From an uncultured Porphyromonadaceae bacterium (GTDB lineage Bacteria > Bacteroidota > Bacteroidia > Bacteroidales > Muribaculaceae), in assembly GCA_900550025.1 (NCBI GenBank), contig URQP01000003.1:1-64000 (forward strand): a DNA stretch of 64,000 nt, given 5' to 3'. Shown piece by piece: positions 27,381-36,677 of this stretch. The translations under genes were made by a program, and so were the position numbers. Below the pieces are notes generated by a model. The model did not search any database. It was given only the letters and a program-made list of their open reading frames with translations, and was not told the DNA's origin. How positions within the stretch are numbered: the stretch's first letter is position 1; every line of letters begins with the position of its first letter.

Positions 27381-28199
27381 TCAAAAATACCGCGAATACG
27401 TTTCCTGATAAGAAGGTTCCTTGCGTATACGCCGCAGCCAAACATTCAAGCTATCGCACAGCACGACATCATCCTTGCGCATAATCCACGACTGCAATTG
27501 ATTGAAACTTATATCCGTGGAAATGTCGACTTGTGGATATTGCGCAGACAAAGATTCCGCAATCCTGTAATTAATAACGGCATAATCTATTTCACCGGAA
27601 GCAACCATAAGAAACAATTGCTCCTGTCCATACCGGGTTTCGGGCATTACATTTATCGTGTCGCCCAATTCACGTGACAAATTATGAATCCGTGAAATTG
27701 CCGGCGAGCCACCAACCGCATACAGCGTCTTCCCTGCCAAATCAAGTTGCGTCTTCACCTTCGTATTCCCCACCGAATCCTTCAATTGCACCAATATCTG
27801 ACGGTCAAGATAAATGGAATCGGAGAACAAATATCTTTGCTTGAATTCCACAGTAGCAGGAACTTGTGCTACCACAATGTCATAAACCCCATTATCCAGC
27901 TTCTCAAGGCTTTCTTTCAGATTCACAACCGGATGCATCTTCACGCACAATCCTTCCACGCGTTCCAAAAGCCTCAACAAATCATAGTTAAATCCGCCCA
28001 GTGTGTCATCGTACATATAAAGCGACAAAGGGGCGTATTCAATAGCCACATCGATAGTATCACCCCCACTGCCTGCAATATGCCCGACATTTCCACCGCG
28101 TCCTGCACACCTGTATAAAGCCACCATAGCAGCCACCGCCACTATCAACAAAGCTATATAAACTTTCATATTCGGTTTAAGAAGAACAGGATTTCCCAT
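27381..28199 (-). CDS. Periplasmic solute-binding family 3 protein, orphan
   Basis: This 272-residue protein has a single N-terminal hydrophobic anchor (about 12-30) and an SBP_bac_3 domain (about 48-265), with APLSLYMYDDTLGGFNYDLLRLL and YDIVVAQVPATVEFKQRYLFS. No permease or ATPase gene is adjacent. The ending YQETYSRYF resembles the domain boundary of MltF-type proteins, but no transglycosylase domain follows. It may be a sensor or an orphan binding protein for amino acids or muropeptides. Start: ATG at 28,199 or 28,169; the latter (MKVYIALLIV) gives a more usual signal anchor. Confidence 0.8.
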   Translation of the reverse strand: MGNPVLLKPNMKVYIALLIVAVAAMVALYRCAGRGGNVGHIAGSGGDTIDVAIEYAPLSLYMYDDTLGGFNYDLLRLLERVEGLCVKMHPVVNLKESLEKLDNGVYDIVVAQVPATVEFKQRYLFSDSIYLDRQILVQLKDSVGNTKVKTQLDLAGKTLYAVGGSPAISRIHNLSRELGDTINVMPETRYGQEQLFLMVASGEIDYAVINYRIAESLSAQYPQVDISTDISFNQLQSWIMRKDDVVLCDSLNVWLRRIRKEPSYQETYSRYF

Positions 28200-28214
28200 A
28201 CAGGCCGTTTTTAA

Positions 28215-30176
28215 TCAATTAGCAAAATCTACAGAAATGCCAAACTGCAAACGGCTCGGGTTCATAGGATAATGCAATGCCCCAAAATACGAGCTTCCGC
28301 CGAACAATCCTTGATTGGCATGCGAGTACATCACATAAAAGCGTGTCTTATACAACTTCATATTGACGTATGCGTTCATAAAGGGATAATTACCCAACTT
28401 CAACTCCCTTTGGTTATAAAACGCCATAGTAGCCGGCTGATAAGCCGGAGCATAATACTTTGTATAATAATTGCAATCCACCCCAAGCTGCACCTGAAGC
28501 ACTTTGGCTATCCTGAACAGCACGAACATATTGGAATAAACCGCAAATTTCGGCAGCGAAAGAACAGATTCGTTAGTCGAAGTCTGATAAGTCAAGGAAT
28601 TGTTCCAATTGAATGCGCCAAAACTTAAATTCTGCTGCAACCGGGCCGTCACAATCTGCACACTTCCCCCGTTCTGCACAGGAAGAGCATTCGAGTCAAA
28701 ATACACAAGATTCTGTACATTCTCCATACCCGCATACAAATTGGTACCAGTATGGGGTATGTCAATACTGCCGCCAACCCTGAAACGGCGCTCCTTCCCA
28801 AAATCATTTTGCCACACGAAATGATTGGAAATATAATTTTTAAACAAAAAAGGAGTCTCGGTATTTTTAAAGAAGCCCTCGCCTGTAATAGTCACAGAAT
28901 CGCCGAACAACTTAAATTTCGTGGAAATCTTTCCAGAAATATCCATATCGCCGGCCACAGGACCTATCAATCCAAACTTTGCAGTTGCAGAATATGTCAA
29001 CAAAGAGCCTCGCTGCTTGGTCAACTGCCCGCCTACCCAAATCAGATTCTGTGTGGTTGACGGAGCCACCGACACATCCGGAAACGGAGTCAACCCTTCC
29101 GGCTTGTATGCTGAAGTAAGCATTGAATCAGTAGTTTGGGTATAGCGCCTCACTTCATGGGTAGCAAATGCCGAAAGCCCGAATTTAGCGTATTTGTTGA
29201 AGCCTTCCAACAAAGAAACCCCCAACGTGTTGCGAATCCGCCAATACCGTGTCTCATCTTCAGTCCCGGTCAATGACAGATATGAATTCTCGAAAAAGTC
29301 GGCATCCTCGCTGGCCGAGCCGTTTATGAATTTATGGCTGTTCTTTTTATAATCGAATGTCCAAATAAAACTTGAAACAGGTATGTATGTCCGTTTTACA
29401 GTAGTATCATTTATTTCCTCCTCATGGTAATAGCCGACCTTATAACGGTGGTTCATCAAAAAATGCGCGCCTTTCACGCGGGAAAACGCGTCGGAAAGAT
29501 TAACAGGAATTGCTTTTGCGTCGATGGACGACACACCTCCCTGCAAAACCGCAGGATCCGTAATATACAAATCGTCGGCAATTCCGCCATTTTCCATATT
29601 CACGGAATTAAAACTGTTGAAAGAAGCCTGAGCCTCATAACGGTCGCCCATATACGAGCCGGACAAGCCCCACGTGAAGTTCTTTGCCGCCTGACGGTCG
29701 TAGCCGCCTTTCGAATACAAATAATCAAGCAAAGCTCCTACTTGAATGCGCTTTCCGGCATTCCCGGAAAATATTCCCTTCAGCCTGTCCTGATTGGAGT
29801 CCCTGCCTCCGCCCCAATTATAGGAAAGCAAAGTCATAGGTATGCGCGTATTGTAATACACTTGGTCCTCGGCATTGTAAAGCCACGGCTGCAGCACATC
29901 GGTAAAGAAAAATTCCGAACGGTCTTTCCTGTCAAAATAAATGGAATTAATACCCGAAGCCCCAAGGTTACCAGTCGAAGCATAAGCATCGCTTACCAAT
30001 GACGGCACAGACAACTTTTGATAATTATAAAGCAAAGTGTCGATAGTGGCGGGCGCATGCAGTCCCAATGGCGGAATGGCAGTCCATGCATACGACGGCT
30101 CCAGAGCCTGTTTCTTCGCAGGAAAAGCGATAAACGGAATTATTATTGAGAAAATATAAAAGACACACCTTTTCAT
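28215..30176 (-). CDS. Putative porin (Bacteroidetes outer-membrane beta-barrel)
   Basis: This protein of about 653 residues has a signal peptide (KRCVFYIFSIIIPFIAFPA) and a long series of amphipathic beta strands, ending in FGISVDFAN, consistent with an outer-membrane barrel. It matches in character the 'putative porin' family of Bacteroidetes, with the YFDRKDRSEFFF and YNTRIPMTLLSYNWGGGRD region near the N terminus. Substrate unknown. A longer frame from GTG 30,194 would run through a -7 box, so ATG 30,176 is preferred. It ends 15 nt before the solute-binding protein gene, and the two may be cotranscribed. Confidence 0.85.
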   Translation of the reverse strand: MKRCVFYIFSIIIPFIAFPAKKQALEPSYAWTAIPPLGLHAPATIDTLLYNYQKLSVPSLVSDAYASTGNLGASGINSIYFDRKDRSEFFFTDVLQPWLYNAEDQVYYNTRIPMTLLSYNWGGGRDSNQDRLKGIFSGNAGKRIQVGALLDYLYSKGGYDRQAAKNFTWGLSGSYMGDRYEAQASFNSFNSVNMENGGIADDLYITDPAVLQGGVSSIDAKAIPVNLSDAFSRVKGAHFLMNHRYKVGYYHEEEINDTTVKRTYIPVSSFIWTFDYKKNSHKFINGSASEDADFFENSYLSLTGTEDETRYWRIRNTLGVSLLEGFNKYAKFGLSAFATHEVRRYTQTTDSMLTSAYKPEGLTPFPDVSVAPSTTQNLIWVGGQLTKQRGSLLTYSATAKFGLIGPVAGDMDISGKISTKFKLFGDSVTITGEGFFKNTETPFLFKNYISNHFVWQNDFGKERRFRVGGSIDIPHTGTNLYAGMENVQNLVYFDSNALPVQNGGSVQIVTARLQQNLSFGAFNWNNSLTYQTSTNESVLSLPKFAVYSNMFVLFRIAKVLQVQLGVDCNYYTKYYAPAYQPATMAFYNQRELKLGNYPFMNAYVNMKLYKTRFYVMYSHANQGLFGGSSYFGALHYPMNPSRLQFGISVDFAN

Positions 30177-30182
30177 TGGCTG

Positions 30183-30190
30183 CAAAGTTA
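30183..30190 (-). promoter_or_regulatory. Candidate -7 box of the putative porin gene
   Basis: TAACTTTG on the minus strand lies only 6 nt before ATG 30,176, which would leave almost no leader. No matching -33 box is clear. Either a near-leaderless transcript or a chance match. Confidence 0.35.
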
Positions 30191-30244
30191 ACACGTTTGC
30201 ATAGAATAGAAAAATGAATCTTTAAAAATCACATCTAACTTAGT

Positions 30245-30553
30245 CTAACTTAGCAGGCGGGCAATCGACGCTCCAAAAACGAGCAACAGAAGCACGGCAA
30301 CAACTCCCAACAAAACTACAAGCCATTTTATCCATTTGGCCAGCTTAGACAAAACAGGATTTTTCCCTTCGGCTGAAAACTGCAACAAATTAAGCGCAGC
30401 AAACAGAATGATGAAAAAATCGTCCACCCACCCTATAAACGGAACATCAGGAACTATGTCTACCGGACTGGCACCATAAATCACAGCCAAGACAAATATG
30501 AGCCACGACCACACCGACCTCCTACCAACTTTATCAGTTTCCTTTCTTTCCAT
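30245..30553 (-). CDS. YkvA/DUF1232 family small membrane protein
   Basis: This 102-residue membrane protein contains the DUF1232 core: AVIYGASPVDIVPDVPFIGWVDD, the motif family xSPxDxxPDxxPxxGxxDD. A second hydrophobic segment (about 78-100) lies at the C terminus. The family's biochemical role is not established. It is transcribed alone from a good promoter on the minus strand, with a short gap to the putative porin start downstream. Confidence 0.88.
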   Translation of the reverse strand: MERKETDKVGRRSVWSWLIFVLAVIYGASPVDIVPDVPFIGWVDDFFIILFAALNLLQFSAEGKNPVLSKLAKWIKWLVVLLGVVAVLLLLVFGASIARLLS

Positions 30554-30573
30554 AGCACAATACCAATTAACTA

Positions 30574-30605
30574 CAAATATAATCCTTATCTACACATAAG
30601 ACAAA
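30574..30605 (-). promoter_or_regulatory. Bacteroidetes-type promoter of the YkvA gene
   Basis: On the minus strand, TTTG (30602-30605), a 20-nt gap, then TATATTTG (30574-30581). Full match. Confidence 0.75.
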
Positions 30606-30642
30606 CAAAAAGCATAGATTTTCCGCATTTAGCATAATATAA

Positions 30643-30674
30643 TTTCATTTTCAGAGAAAATTTACCTATGTTTG
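30643..30674 (+). promoter_or_regulatory. Bacteroidetes-type promoter of the AI-2E family gene
   Basis: TTTC (30643-30646), a 20-nt gap, then TATGTTTG (30667-30674), about 40 nt before the start codon. Confidence 0.6.
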
Positions 30675-30714
30675 CTAATGTTTTTTTAAACGACTGCATA
30701 TTAATAACAAACAA

Positions 30715-31845
30715 ATGCTTACATCATCACGACCATACACTTTCGACCGCGTAATAAGAATAGTTTTCACATTGGCCATCGTGATTGCGACACTATGGCT
30801 TCTCGACAAGCTGAGCGGGGCTCTGCTACCGTTTTTTGTGGCCTGCCTTCTTGCATATATATTCGAACCGTTCGTCGCATTCAACAAACGCATACTGCAC
30901 ACCAAAAACAACGTTGTGCCAATAATCATGTTTTTATTGGAACTATGCGGATTCATAGCTTTGTTCATTTACATTATGGTGCCAATGATAATCGACGAAT
31001 TAGTCACTGTAGCCAATTTGCTAAAGGGGTATGCGACATCGTCCGAAAGCCCTTATCTTCCGAAAGAGATACATGCGTTCATAAGGGAATATATCGACCT
31101 GAAATACATTTCCTCACTACTTACAAAAGAGCAATGGATTGAACTAATCAAAAACACGCTATCAGGCACATGGGTCGTTGTAAGCGGAAGCATCTCTATA
31201 ATACTGACAATCTGCAGTTGGTTCATAGTACTGCTTTATTTCATATTCATATTACTCGATTATGAAGCATTTATGAACGGAATACGCAATCTTGTCCCCG
31301 AAAAATACAAGAAACCTGTATTCCACATAATCGATGACATAAAAAATAGCATGAACCGCTATTTCAGAGGCCAGGCCCTGATTGCCTTCACGGTAGGCAT
31401 CTTGTTCTGCATAGGCTTTTTAATAATCGACATGCCAATGGCCATCGTATTAGGAATGTTCATAGGACTGTTGAATATGGTTCCCTACCTGCAACTAATT
31501 TCTCTTGCACCCACAACCATACTATGCATAATCTACGCCGCAGAGACGGGAACGAGCTTTTGGCAAATATTCCTGCTCGCAATGATTGTGTACGGCGTAG
31601 TACAATGCATTCAAGACTTATACCTGACACCTAAAATTATGGGAAAAGCAATGGGGCTCAATCCGGCCATAATACTTCTATCACTGTCGATATGGGGCAC
31701 TTTGCTCGGATTCTTAGGCTTAATCATAGCCTTGCCATTAACAACACTATGTCTTTCTTACTACAACCGCTACGTGTTGCACCAAGAAACAGCCAATCAA
31801 GCCCACGAACAAGAAAAGGAAGAAGATAAAGAAATTACGCCATAA
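30715..31845 (+). CDS. AI-2E family (TqsA/YdiK-like) membrane transporter
   Basis: This 376-residue polytopic membrane protein has about eight hydrophobic segments. The family landmarks include the N-terminal pair of helices (about 15-50 and 65-90), a long extramembrane stretch (about 90-150), and the C-terminal LNMVPYLQLISLAPTTI and MGKAMGLNPAIILLSLSIWGTLLGFLGLIIALPL signatures. Members export autoinducer-2 or act as Na+/H+ antiporters; the substrate here is not predictable. The last residues are Glu/Lys-rich. The 3' end overlaps the convergent dnaA gene by 11 nt. Confidence 0.92.
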   Translation: MLTSSRPYTFDRVIRIVFTLAIVIATLWLLDKLSGALLPFFVACLLAYIFEPFVAFNKRILHTKNNVVPIIMFLLELCGFIALFIYIMVPMIIDELVTVANLLKGYATSSESPYLPKEIHAFIREYIDLKYISSLLTKEQWIELIKNTLSGTWVVVSGSISIILTICSWFIVLLYFIFILLDYEAFMNGIRNLVPEKYKKPVFHIIDDIKNSMNRYFRGQALIAFTVGILFCIGFLIIDMPMAIVLGMFIGLLNMVPYLQLISLAPTTILCIIYAAETGTSFWQIFLLAMIVYGVVQCIQDLYLTPKIMGKAMGLNPAIILLSLSIWGTLLGFLGLIIALPLTTLCLSYYNRYVLHQETANQAHEQEKEEDKEITP

Positions 31846-33214
31846 TGGCATCCTCCACTTTCGCGACAGCCTGACGGAAATCCTTATCTACAGACAGCCT
31901 CTCTTCAACCATTTTACAGGCATGAAGCACAGTGGCATGGTTACGGTTCAACTTCGCGCCGATAATCGTATATGACAATTTCGTATACTTTTTTGCCAAC
32001 GACATAATCAACTGCCGTGAATCGGCAATTTCCCTTTTCCTTGACTTGCTAAACAAAGCATTAGTATCAATAGAGAATTGGCTGCAAACAGTTTCCACAA
32101 TAGTGTCGAATGTAACCTGCTTTTTGACAGTCTTTATGGAATTTGAAAGCACATTCTTAGCAAGCTCGATTGTAAAGGGTTGGTTAAGAGCCGTCGAATA
32201 AGCCAATAACGACACAAACACTCCTTCCAACTCACGCACATTGTCCTTGACATTTTCGGCAACAAACTCCGTAATTTCCAACGGAATATCGACACACGCC
32301 TCTGCCGCTTTCATCAGGAACACGTTTTTACGAAGCTCATAATCAGGCCGCGACAATTCAACCGTCATCCCCCATTTGAAACGAGACAAAAGACGAGGCT
32401 CCATACCGTCAAGCTCCGACGGCGGACAATCGCACGACAATATCAAATGTTTCTGCCGATTATGCAAGTAATTAAATATGTGGAAAAAAGTGTTCTGCGT
32501 AGCAGTCTTTCCGGCAAATTCCTGCACATCGTCTATTATAAGCATATCTATGCTCTTGTAGAAATTGATGAAGTCATTCACCTGATTTTTACGCACAGCC
32601 GTTGTATATTGCGACTCAAAAGTACGTGCCGTCAAATACAGCACCCTACTGTCAGGAACAACGACTTTCATTTTATTGCCTATCGCCTGTATCAGATGTG
32701 TCTTTCCGACACCGGTAGGCCCGAAGATGAACATCGGGTTGAACGTCTGGCACTTAGGATTCGATGCTATTGCGTCGGCAATTGTATATGCCAGCTTGTT
32801 ACTATTGCTTTCACAATAATTGTCGAACGTATACAGTTCGTTTAATTGCGAGTCGAATTCGACATACTCCCGGTTGTCAAAAGGATTATGCATCTCAACG
32901 GATGCTACCGGATGCATTTTTCTCGGTTCTTCTGTTATATTGGTCTCGTTATCGCCTTTTACAACATCATAAGAATATTTCAACTGCGACAAACCATTCC
33001 CATAAACCCTTCTTAAGGTCAGGGACAACAGACTGCGGAATCTCCCCTCAAGCTGCTCTACATAAAAAGCGGAAGGCACCCTGAGAGTCAACACCCCATT
33101 GTCATAGTTTTGCACCGTAATAGGTGCAAACCACGATTCGTAGTGTTCGACCGGCAGGTTGTCCTTTATCACCTGTAGACACTCGTTCCACAAACGGTTC
33201 TTTTCTTCGTTCAT
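31835..33214 (-). CDS. dnaA: Chromosomal replication initiator protein DnaA
   Basis: This 459-residue AAA+ initiator has domain I (about 1-75, NRLWNECLQVIKDNLPVEHYESWFAPI), a short linker, and domain III with Walker A GPTGVGKTHLIQAIGN and Walker B MLIIDDVQEF. Domain IV ends with the DnaA-box-binding helix containing LNRNHATVLHACKMVEE. I choose the ATG at 33,214 because GAGGAGG lies directly before it and the resulting N terminus matches the family. An in-frame ATG at 33,238 would add eight residues. dnaN is not adjacent but about 17 kb away, as is usual in Bacteroidetes. Confidence 0.96.
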   Translation of the reverse strand: MNEEKNRLWNECLQVIKDNLPVEHYESWFAPITVQNYDNGVLTLRVPSAFYVEQLEGRFRSLLSLTLRRVYGNGLSQLKYSYDVVKGDNETNITEEPRKMHPVASVEMHNPFDNREYVEFDSQLNELYTFDNYCESNSNKLAYTIADAIASNPKCQTFNPMFIFGPTGVGKTHLIQAIGNKMKVVVPDSRVLYLTARTFESQYTTAVRKNQVNDFINFYKSIDMLIIDDVQEFAGKTATQNTFFHIFNYLHNRQKHLILSCDCPPSELDGMEPRLLSRFKWGMTVELSRPDYELRKNVFLMKAAEACVDIPLEITEFVAENVKDNVRELEGVFVSLLAYSTALNQPFTIELAKNVLSNSIKTVKKQVTFDTIVETVCSQFSIDTNALFSKSRKREIADSRQLIMSLAKKYTKLSYTIIGAKLNRNHATVLHACKMVEERLSVDKDFRQAVAKVEDAIMA

Positions 33215-33472
33215 TTCCTCCTCAAATTTACAATGCAAATTTTGCCATTATTTTGCAGAAAAACAACCGCCATTTTTTTGTTTTTTATATGCTTTCTATA
33301 ACGTGTCTTAAAATCAATAAGTTACAAAAATATTACAAAAAATCCGAATAAAATCAGCCAACTATCGGCATATCAATATATTAAAGAATACCATTTTAAA
33401 GCAATCCGCATCGAGGCTACAACCGTAAACACCGATGTAATAAGAATATCCGACACAAGTCAGAGAAAAAAC
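33215..33472. other. Intergenic region upstream of dnaA
   Basis: AT-rich, with no gene. I looked for DnaA boxes (TTATCCACA and near variants) and found no cluster. A TAAATTTG -7-like box on the minus strand (33223-33230) lies too close to the dnaA start to be a confident promoter. There is no evidence for an origin here. Confidence 0.5.
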
Positions 33473-33519
33473 ACGGTCCTGATGTTATTTGGAACGATTC
33501 CAAATAACATCAGGACCGT
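33473..33519 (-). terminator. Intrinsic terminator of the amidase-mlaD operon
   Basis: A perfect 22-bp stem (33473-33494 with 33498-33519) closes a 3-nt loop. On the minus strand it is followed by TGTTTTTTC. It starts 17 nt after the mlaD stop. Confidence 0.9.
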
Positions 33520-33536
33520 ATCAAATTTACCGATAA

Positions 33537-34436
33537 TTAAAACAATTTGAAATTGACATATTTTTTAGGATTATGCCTCAAGTCTATCAAAATAGAATCA
33601 AGACTCATAATCGTAGAATCAAGATGATTATAAAGCCCCTTATCATAAAGCAACATCCCTAATGAAGAATCCTTACTATTCACCTGCGCTGTAATCTGCG
33701 AAAGATTATCGGTCGTAGATTTCACATTGTCCATAGTCTCTTTTATCGGCAATTTCTTCAATTCAGCACTTACCGTCTTCAAATCTGCCGATATTTCGTT
33801 AAGATTATCGGTTATATCCTTTGTGTTCGACAATACCGGGTCAATCTGTCCGGAGGCAGCTGCCAATCTTCCTGACATTACTTCAAGATTTTTAGAAATT
33901 CCGTCCAAACGATGTATTGTCCTATTCAAAGCAGGGTCAGCCACCAATGTATCGATGTGAGCCGCTATGCTTGTGAGTTGAGGCAGCAATTTCATCACTT
34001 CAGGCAATATCTTAACAGAAATATCGGCCATCAAATCAGGAGCAAGCCCGCCTTCAAGAATATCGTCATTCGTGTAAAAATCATTTCCTGACGCCATATC
34101 TATCTTCAACTCAGCAGTGCCGAGCAGACTCGTTGACAACAAGAACTTACTTCCTTTTGTTATTTTCACAGATTCATCAAGATTTATAACAACCAAAACG
34201 TGTCCCGGATTGTCATATTGATACTGAAGCTCCGTGACTTGTCCCACCTTCATTCCATTAAGCGTAACTGGAGAAGCCACATTAAGCCCCGACACATTTG
34301 TAAATGAAACATTATAAAGGTTGGCGGACTTGAACACATTTATTCCTTTCAGATAATTAATCCCGACAAACAAGACAGCCAGACCTAAAAATAATATCAA
34401 ACCTATCAGAATCTCTCTTGTGAAAAGCCTTTTCAT
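33537..34436 (-). CDS. MlaD/MCE-domain lipid transport protein
   Basis: This 299-residue protein has one N-terminal membrane anchor (about 7-27) and an MCE domain (about 36-115, with VSFTNVSGLNVASPVTLNGMKVGQV and STSLLGTAELKID). A helical C-terminal region (about 150-270) carries heptad-like repeats able to form a periplasmic bundle. MCE proteins form hexameric rings that move phospholipids between membranes. It is 12 nt downstream of the amidase gene. The usual MlaE permease and MlaF ATPase are not adjacent, which is common in Bacteroidetes. Confidence 0.9.
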   Translation of the reverse strand: MKRLFTREILIGLILFLGLAVLFVGINYLKGINVFKSANLYNVSFTNVSGLNVASPVTLNGMKVGQVTELQYQYDNPGHVLVVINLDESVKITKGSKFLLSTSLLGTAELKIDMASGNDFYTNDDILEGGLAPDLMADISVKILPEVMKLLPQLTSIAAHIDTLVADPALNRTIHRLDGISKNLEVMSGRLAAASGQIDPVLSNTKDITDNLNEISADLKTVSAELKKLPIKETMDNVKSTTDNLSQITAQVNSKDSSLGMLLYDKGLYNHLDSTIMSLDSILIDLRHNPKKYVNFKLF

Positions 34437-34448
34437 ATCTCAAACTGT

Positions 34449-35561
34449 TTATTTAATTCTTTTTCCATTATTAAACTCGATAATAAACGCGTCGGGATAT
34501 TTATCCTTCACGCATTTAAGCAACTTATCCGCAGCGCTCTTTTCGGATGTGGCACCGTATGTATATTTATAAATGCCGCCTTCCTTATAAGAGGAAATCA
34601 ATCCGCCGTCAAGCCCCTTAAAAAACCGGCTCTTCATTGAGAGCTTCTTTGCGCTCGTAAGGAACTGTACCTTATAAACAACGCCGTCACTCCCCGCGTT
34701 CAAATCACCGGCCTTTTTTTTCAATTCTTTTTTCGCAATGGGTTTTGCCTCTTTTACGCCCTTCTTATTATTAAAATTACCGCTATAATAATCGCTTGCC
34801 TCCTTAAAATCCTTAAAGGCCTTGAATATCGCGCCGGCCAATTCTTCCTGTCCGGAATCAGACGCCAGATATTTTTCCTGCGTAGGATTGCAAATAAAAT
34901 CCAATTCCACCAACACAGCCGGCATACTTGTTTTGGCCAACACCCAAAAACCGGCCTGACGCACGCCATTGTCCTTCCTGCCCGCTTCCGCAAAATGAGT
35001 CTGCACGTAAGAAGCGAAATCGACACTCTGCTCAAGATGCTTGTTCTGATTCAGCTCAAAAATAATATATGACTCTGTTGAATTCGGGTCAAATCCCTGA
35101 TATTTTGCGGTATAATCGTCTTCCAATTCAATAACCGAGTTCTCGCGCTTCGCCACCTCAAGATTCTCGTCAGAACGATGCAATCCCAAGGTATAAGTCG
35201 CTGCCCCATGCACGGTCTTACGATTTTTCGACCTCCGGTCGACAGAATTCGTATGAATGGAAATGAACAAATCACCATGCGCCTTATTAGCTATTTCCGC
35301 CCTGTCCTGCAAAGAAATAAAAGTATCATCATCCCTCGTATATACCACTTTCACATCTCCATACTCCTCCTCAATCATATCCCCCAATTTCAATGCCACC
35401 CCAAGATTGATAGTCTTCTCGTTGGCCTTAACACCGACAGCACCGACATCCTTTCCACCATGTCCCGGATCAATGACGACAACGAAATCCTTCGGGAAAG
35501 CAGCTATCGGACTGAATACAAAAGACAGAGTCAACAGTATATTTAAAAGATTTAATCTCAT
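34449..35561 (-). CDS. N-acetylmuramoyl-L-alanine amidase (Amidase_3) with SPOR-like tail
   Basis: This 370-residue zinc amidase cleaves peptidoglycan between MurNAc and the stem peptide. A signal peptide (about 1-23) is followed by the Amidase_3 domain (about 25-240): VVIDPGHGGKDVGAVG with the first zinc His, SIHTNS with the second His, and VLVELDFICNP with the catalytic Glu. The C terminus (about 290-368) resembles a SPOR domain, which binds denuded septal glycan and would place the enzyme at the division site. It precedes mlaD, and a long terminator closes the pair. Confidence 0.93.
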   Translation of the reverse strand: MRLNLLNILLTLSFVFSPIAAFPKDFVVVIDPGHGGKDVGAVGVKANEKTINLGVALKLGDMIEEEYGDVKVVYTRDDDTFISLQDRAEIANKAHGDLFISIHTNSVDRRSKNRKTVHGAATYTLGLHRSDENLEVAKRENSVIELEDDYTAKYQGFDPNSTESYIIFELNQNKHLEQSVDFASYVQTHFAEAGRKDNGVRQAGFWVLAKTSMPAVLVELDFICNPTQEKYLASDSGQEELAGAIFKAFKDFKEASDYYSGNFNNKKGVKEAKPIAKKELKKKAGDLNAGSDGVVYKVQFLTSAKKLSMKSRFFKGLDGGLISSYKEGGIYKYTYGATSEKSAADKLLKCVKDKYPDAFIIEFNNGKRIK

Positions 35562-35589
35562 TACTTTAAATTATGCCACAAAATTAGCA

Positions 35590-35619
35590 CAAAATTATGA
35601 ATAATAAGCCCGTAACAAA
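35590..35619 (-). promoter_or_regulatory. Bacteroidetes-type promoter of amidase-mlaD
   Basis: On the minus strand, TTTG (35616-35619), an 18-nt gap, then TAATTTTG (35590-35597). A second TAATTTTG box (35579-35586) lies just downstream without its own -33 box. Confidence 0.6.
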
Positions 35620-35696
35620 AGGATAAAAATAAGCGGCAAAAAGTTGACGCAACCAAATATTCATACTAAATTTAAATCGTTTTTAATTCAAGACAT

Positions 35697-36677
35697 ATGA
35701 AACTAAAAATCTGCAATTACACATACACTTTAATATTAATAGCCGCCGTGGTTGCATCATGCAAACCGAATGATACAAAGAAAGTTAAGATACACAGGTT
35801 CGACATCGAGACTTTCGGCTACCCAACAAAAAGCGCTGACGAAAAGCAAGCTCTGTCGAATAAATACAAGGACGTGATACAGCTATATGTCAACAACATC
35901 TACCCAGATTCATTGACTGATGAAACCGCCAAATTGGATACATTTGCCAACTCTGACGCCATAAATTTCTTTTATCCGGAAACGAAACGTCAATTCCCCG
36001 ATTTAAACGACATCGAAAAAGAGCTGGCCAAAGAGAAATCAGCCCTATCCGACTGTTTTTCAATAGATTTCCCCACAATCTATTCAGCCATCATTCCTTA
36101 TAACCAATCAATAATACTTAACGACACTGTCGCAATCATCGGATTAAACCATTATTTAGGGGCCGGTTATAAACCATACGAATATTTCCCGGAATATAAA
36201 CGGCATTTTAAAATCAGGGATAAAATCAAATATGACTTTGCCGAAGCCGTTCTAAAAACACATTTTGAATATGTCCCAAAAACATCGACACTTATCGAAA
36301 AAATGATATATGAAGGGCTCGTCGCTTCTGCTTCTGAAAAGATAGTGCCTGAATATACCGATTCACTTTACTTTTCATTCACCAAGGAAAAATATGACTG
36401 GTGCGTCAAAAACGAAAAGCAGATATGGGAACAATTACTCATAGAGGACGTTTTGTATTCTACATCACGCGTATTGCAGTCCGAGTTGCTCGAACCGGCT
36501 CCATTCTCAAAATACTTGTCCGTAAATTCGCCCGGACAGGCATGCTGCTGGATAGGGAAACAGATTGTAGAATCATATATCAGCCACAATGGCGGCAGCG
36601 TCAAAGATTTATTAAGAAACAATGCATACCAACAAAGCCAAACATTTCTAATCGACTCAGGATATGAAGGACAATAA
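35697..36677 (+). CDS. GldB-like gliding-motility-type lipoprotein
   Basis: This 326-residue lipoprotein has a signal ending ILIAAVVASC (Cys22). The mature part matches GldB features: IHRFDIE near the N terminus, INFFYPE, the LNHYLGAGYKPYEYFPEYKRHF block, and the C-terminal PGQACCWIGKQIVESY. GldB is part of the gliding/type IX secretion lipoprotein set in flavobacteria; in non-gliding Bacteroidales its role is unclear. Its last codons overlap the aroE start by 14 nt, so the two are coupled. Confidence 0.8.
   Translation: MKLKICNYTYTLILIAAVVASCKPNDTKKVKIHRFDIETFGYPTKSADEKQALSNKYKDVIQLYVNNIYPDSLTDETAKLDTFANSDAINFFYPETKRQFPDLNDIEKELAKEKSALSDCFSIDFPTIYSAIIPYNQSIILNDTVAIIGLNHYLGAGYKPYEYFPEYKRHFKIRDKIKYDFAEAVLKTHFEYVPKTSTLIEKMIYEGLVASASEKIVPEYTDSLYFSFTKEKYDWCVKNEKQIWEQLLIEDVLYSTSRVLQSELLEPAPFSKYLSVNSPGQACCWIGKQIVESYISHNGGSVKDLLRNNAYQQSQTFLIDSGYEGQ

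Noticed and set aside
30586-31892. Near-match DnaA boxes TTATCTACA at 30,586 and 31,884
   Set aside because: Only two, each with one mismatch and 1.3 kb apart, one inside dnaA; no clustering or AT-rich unwinding element.
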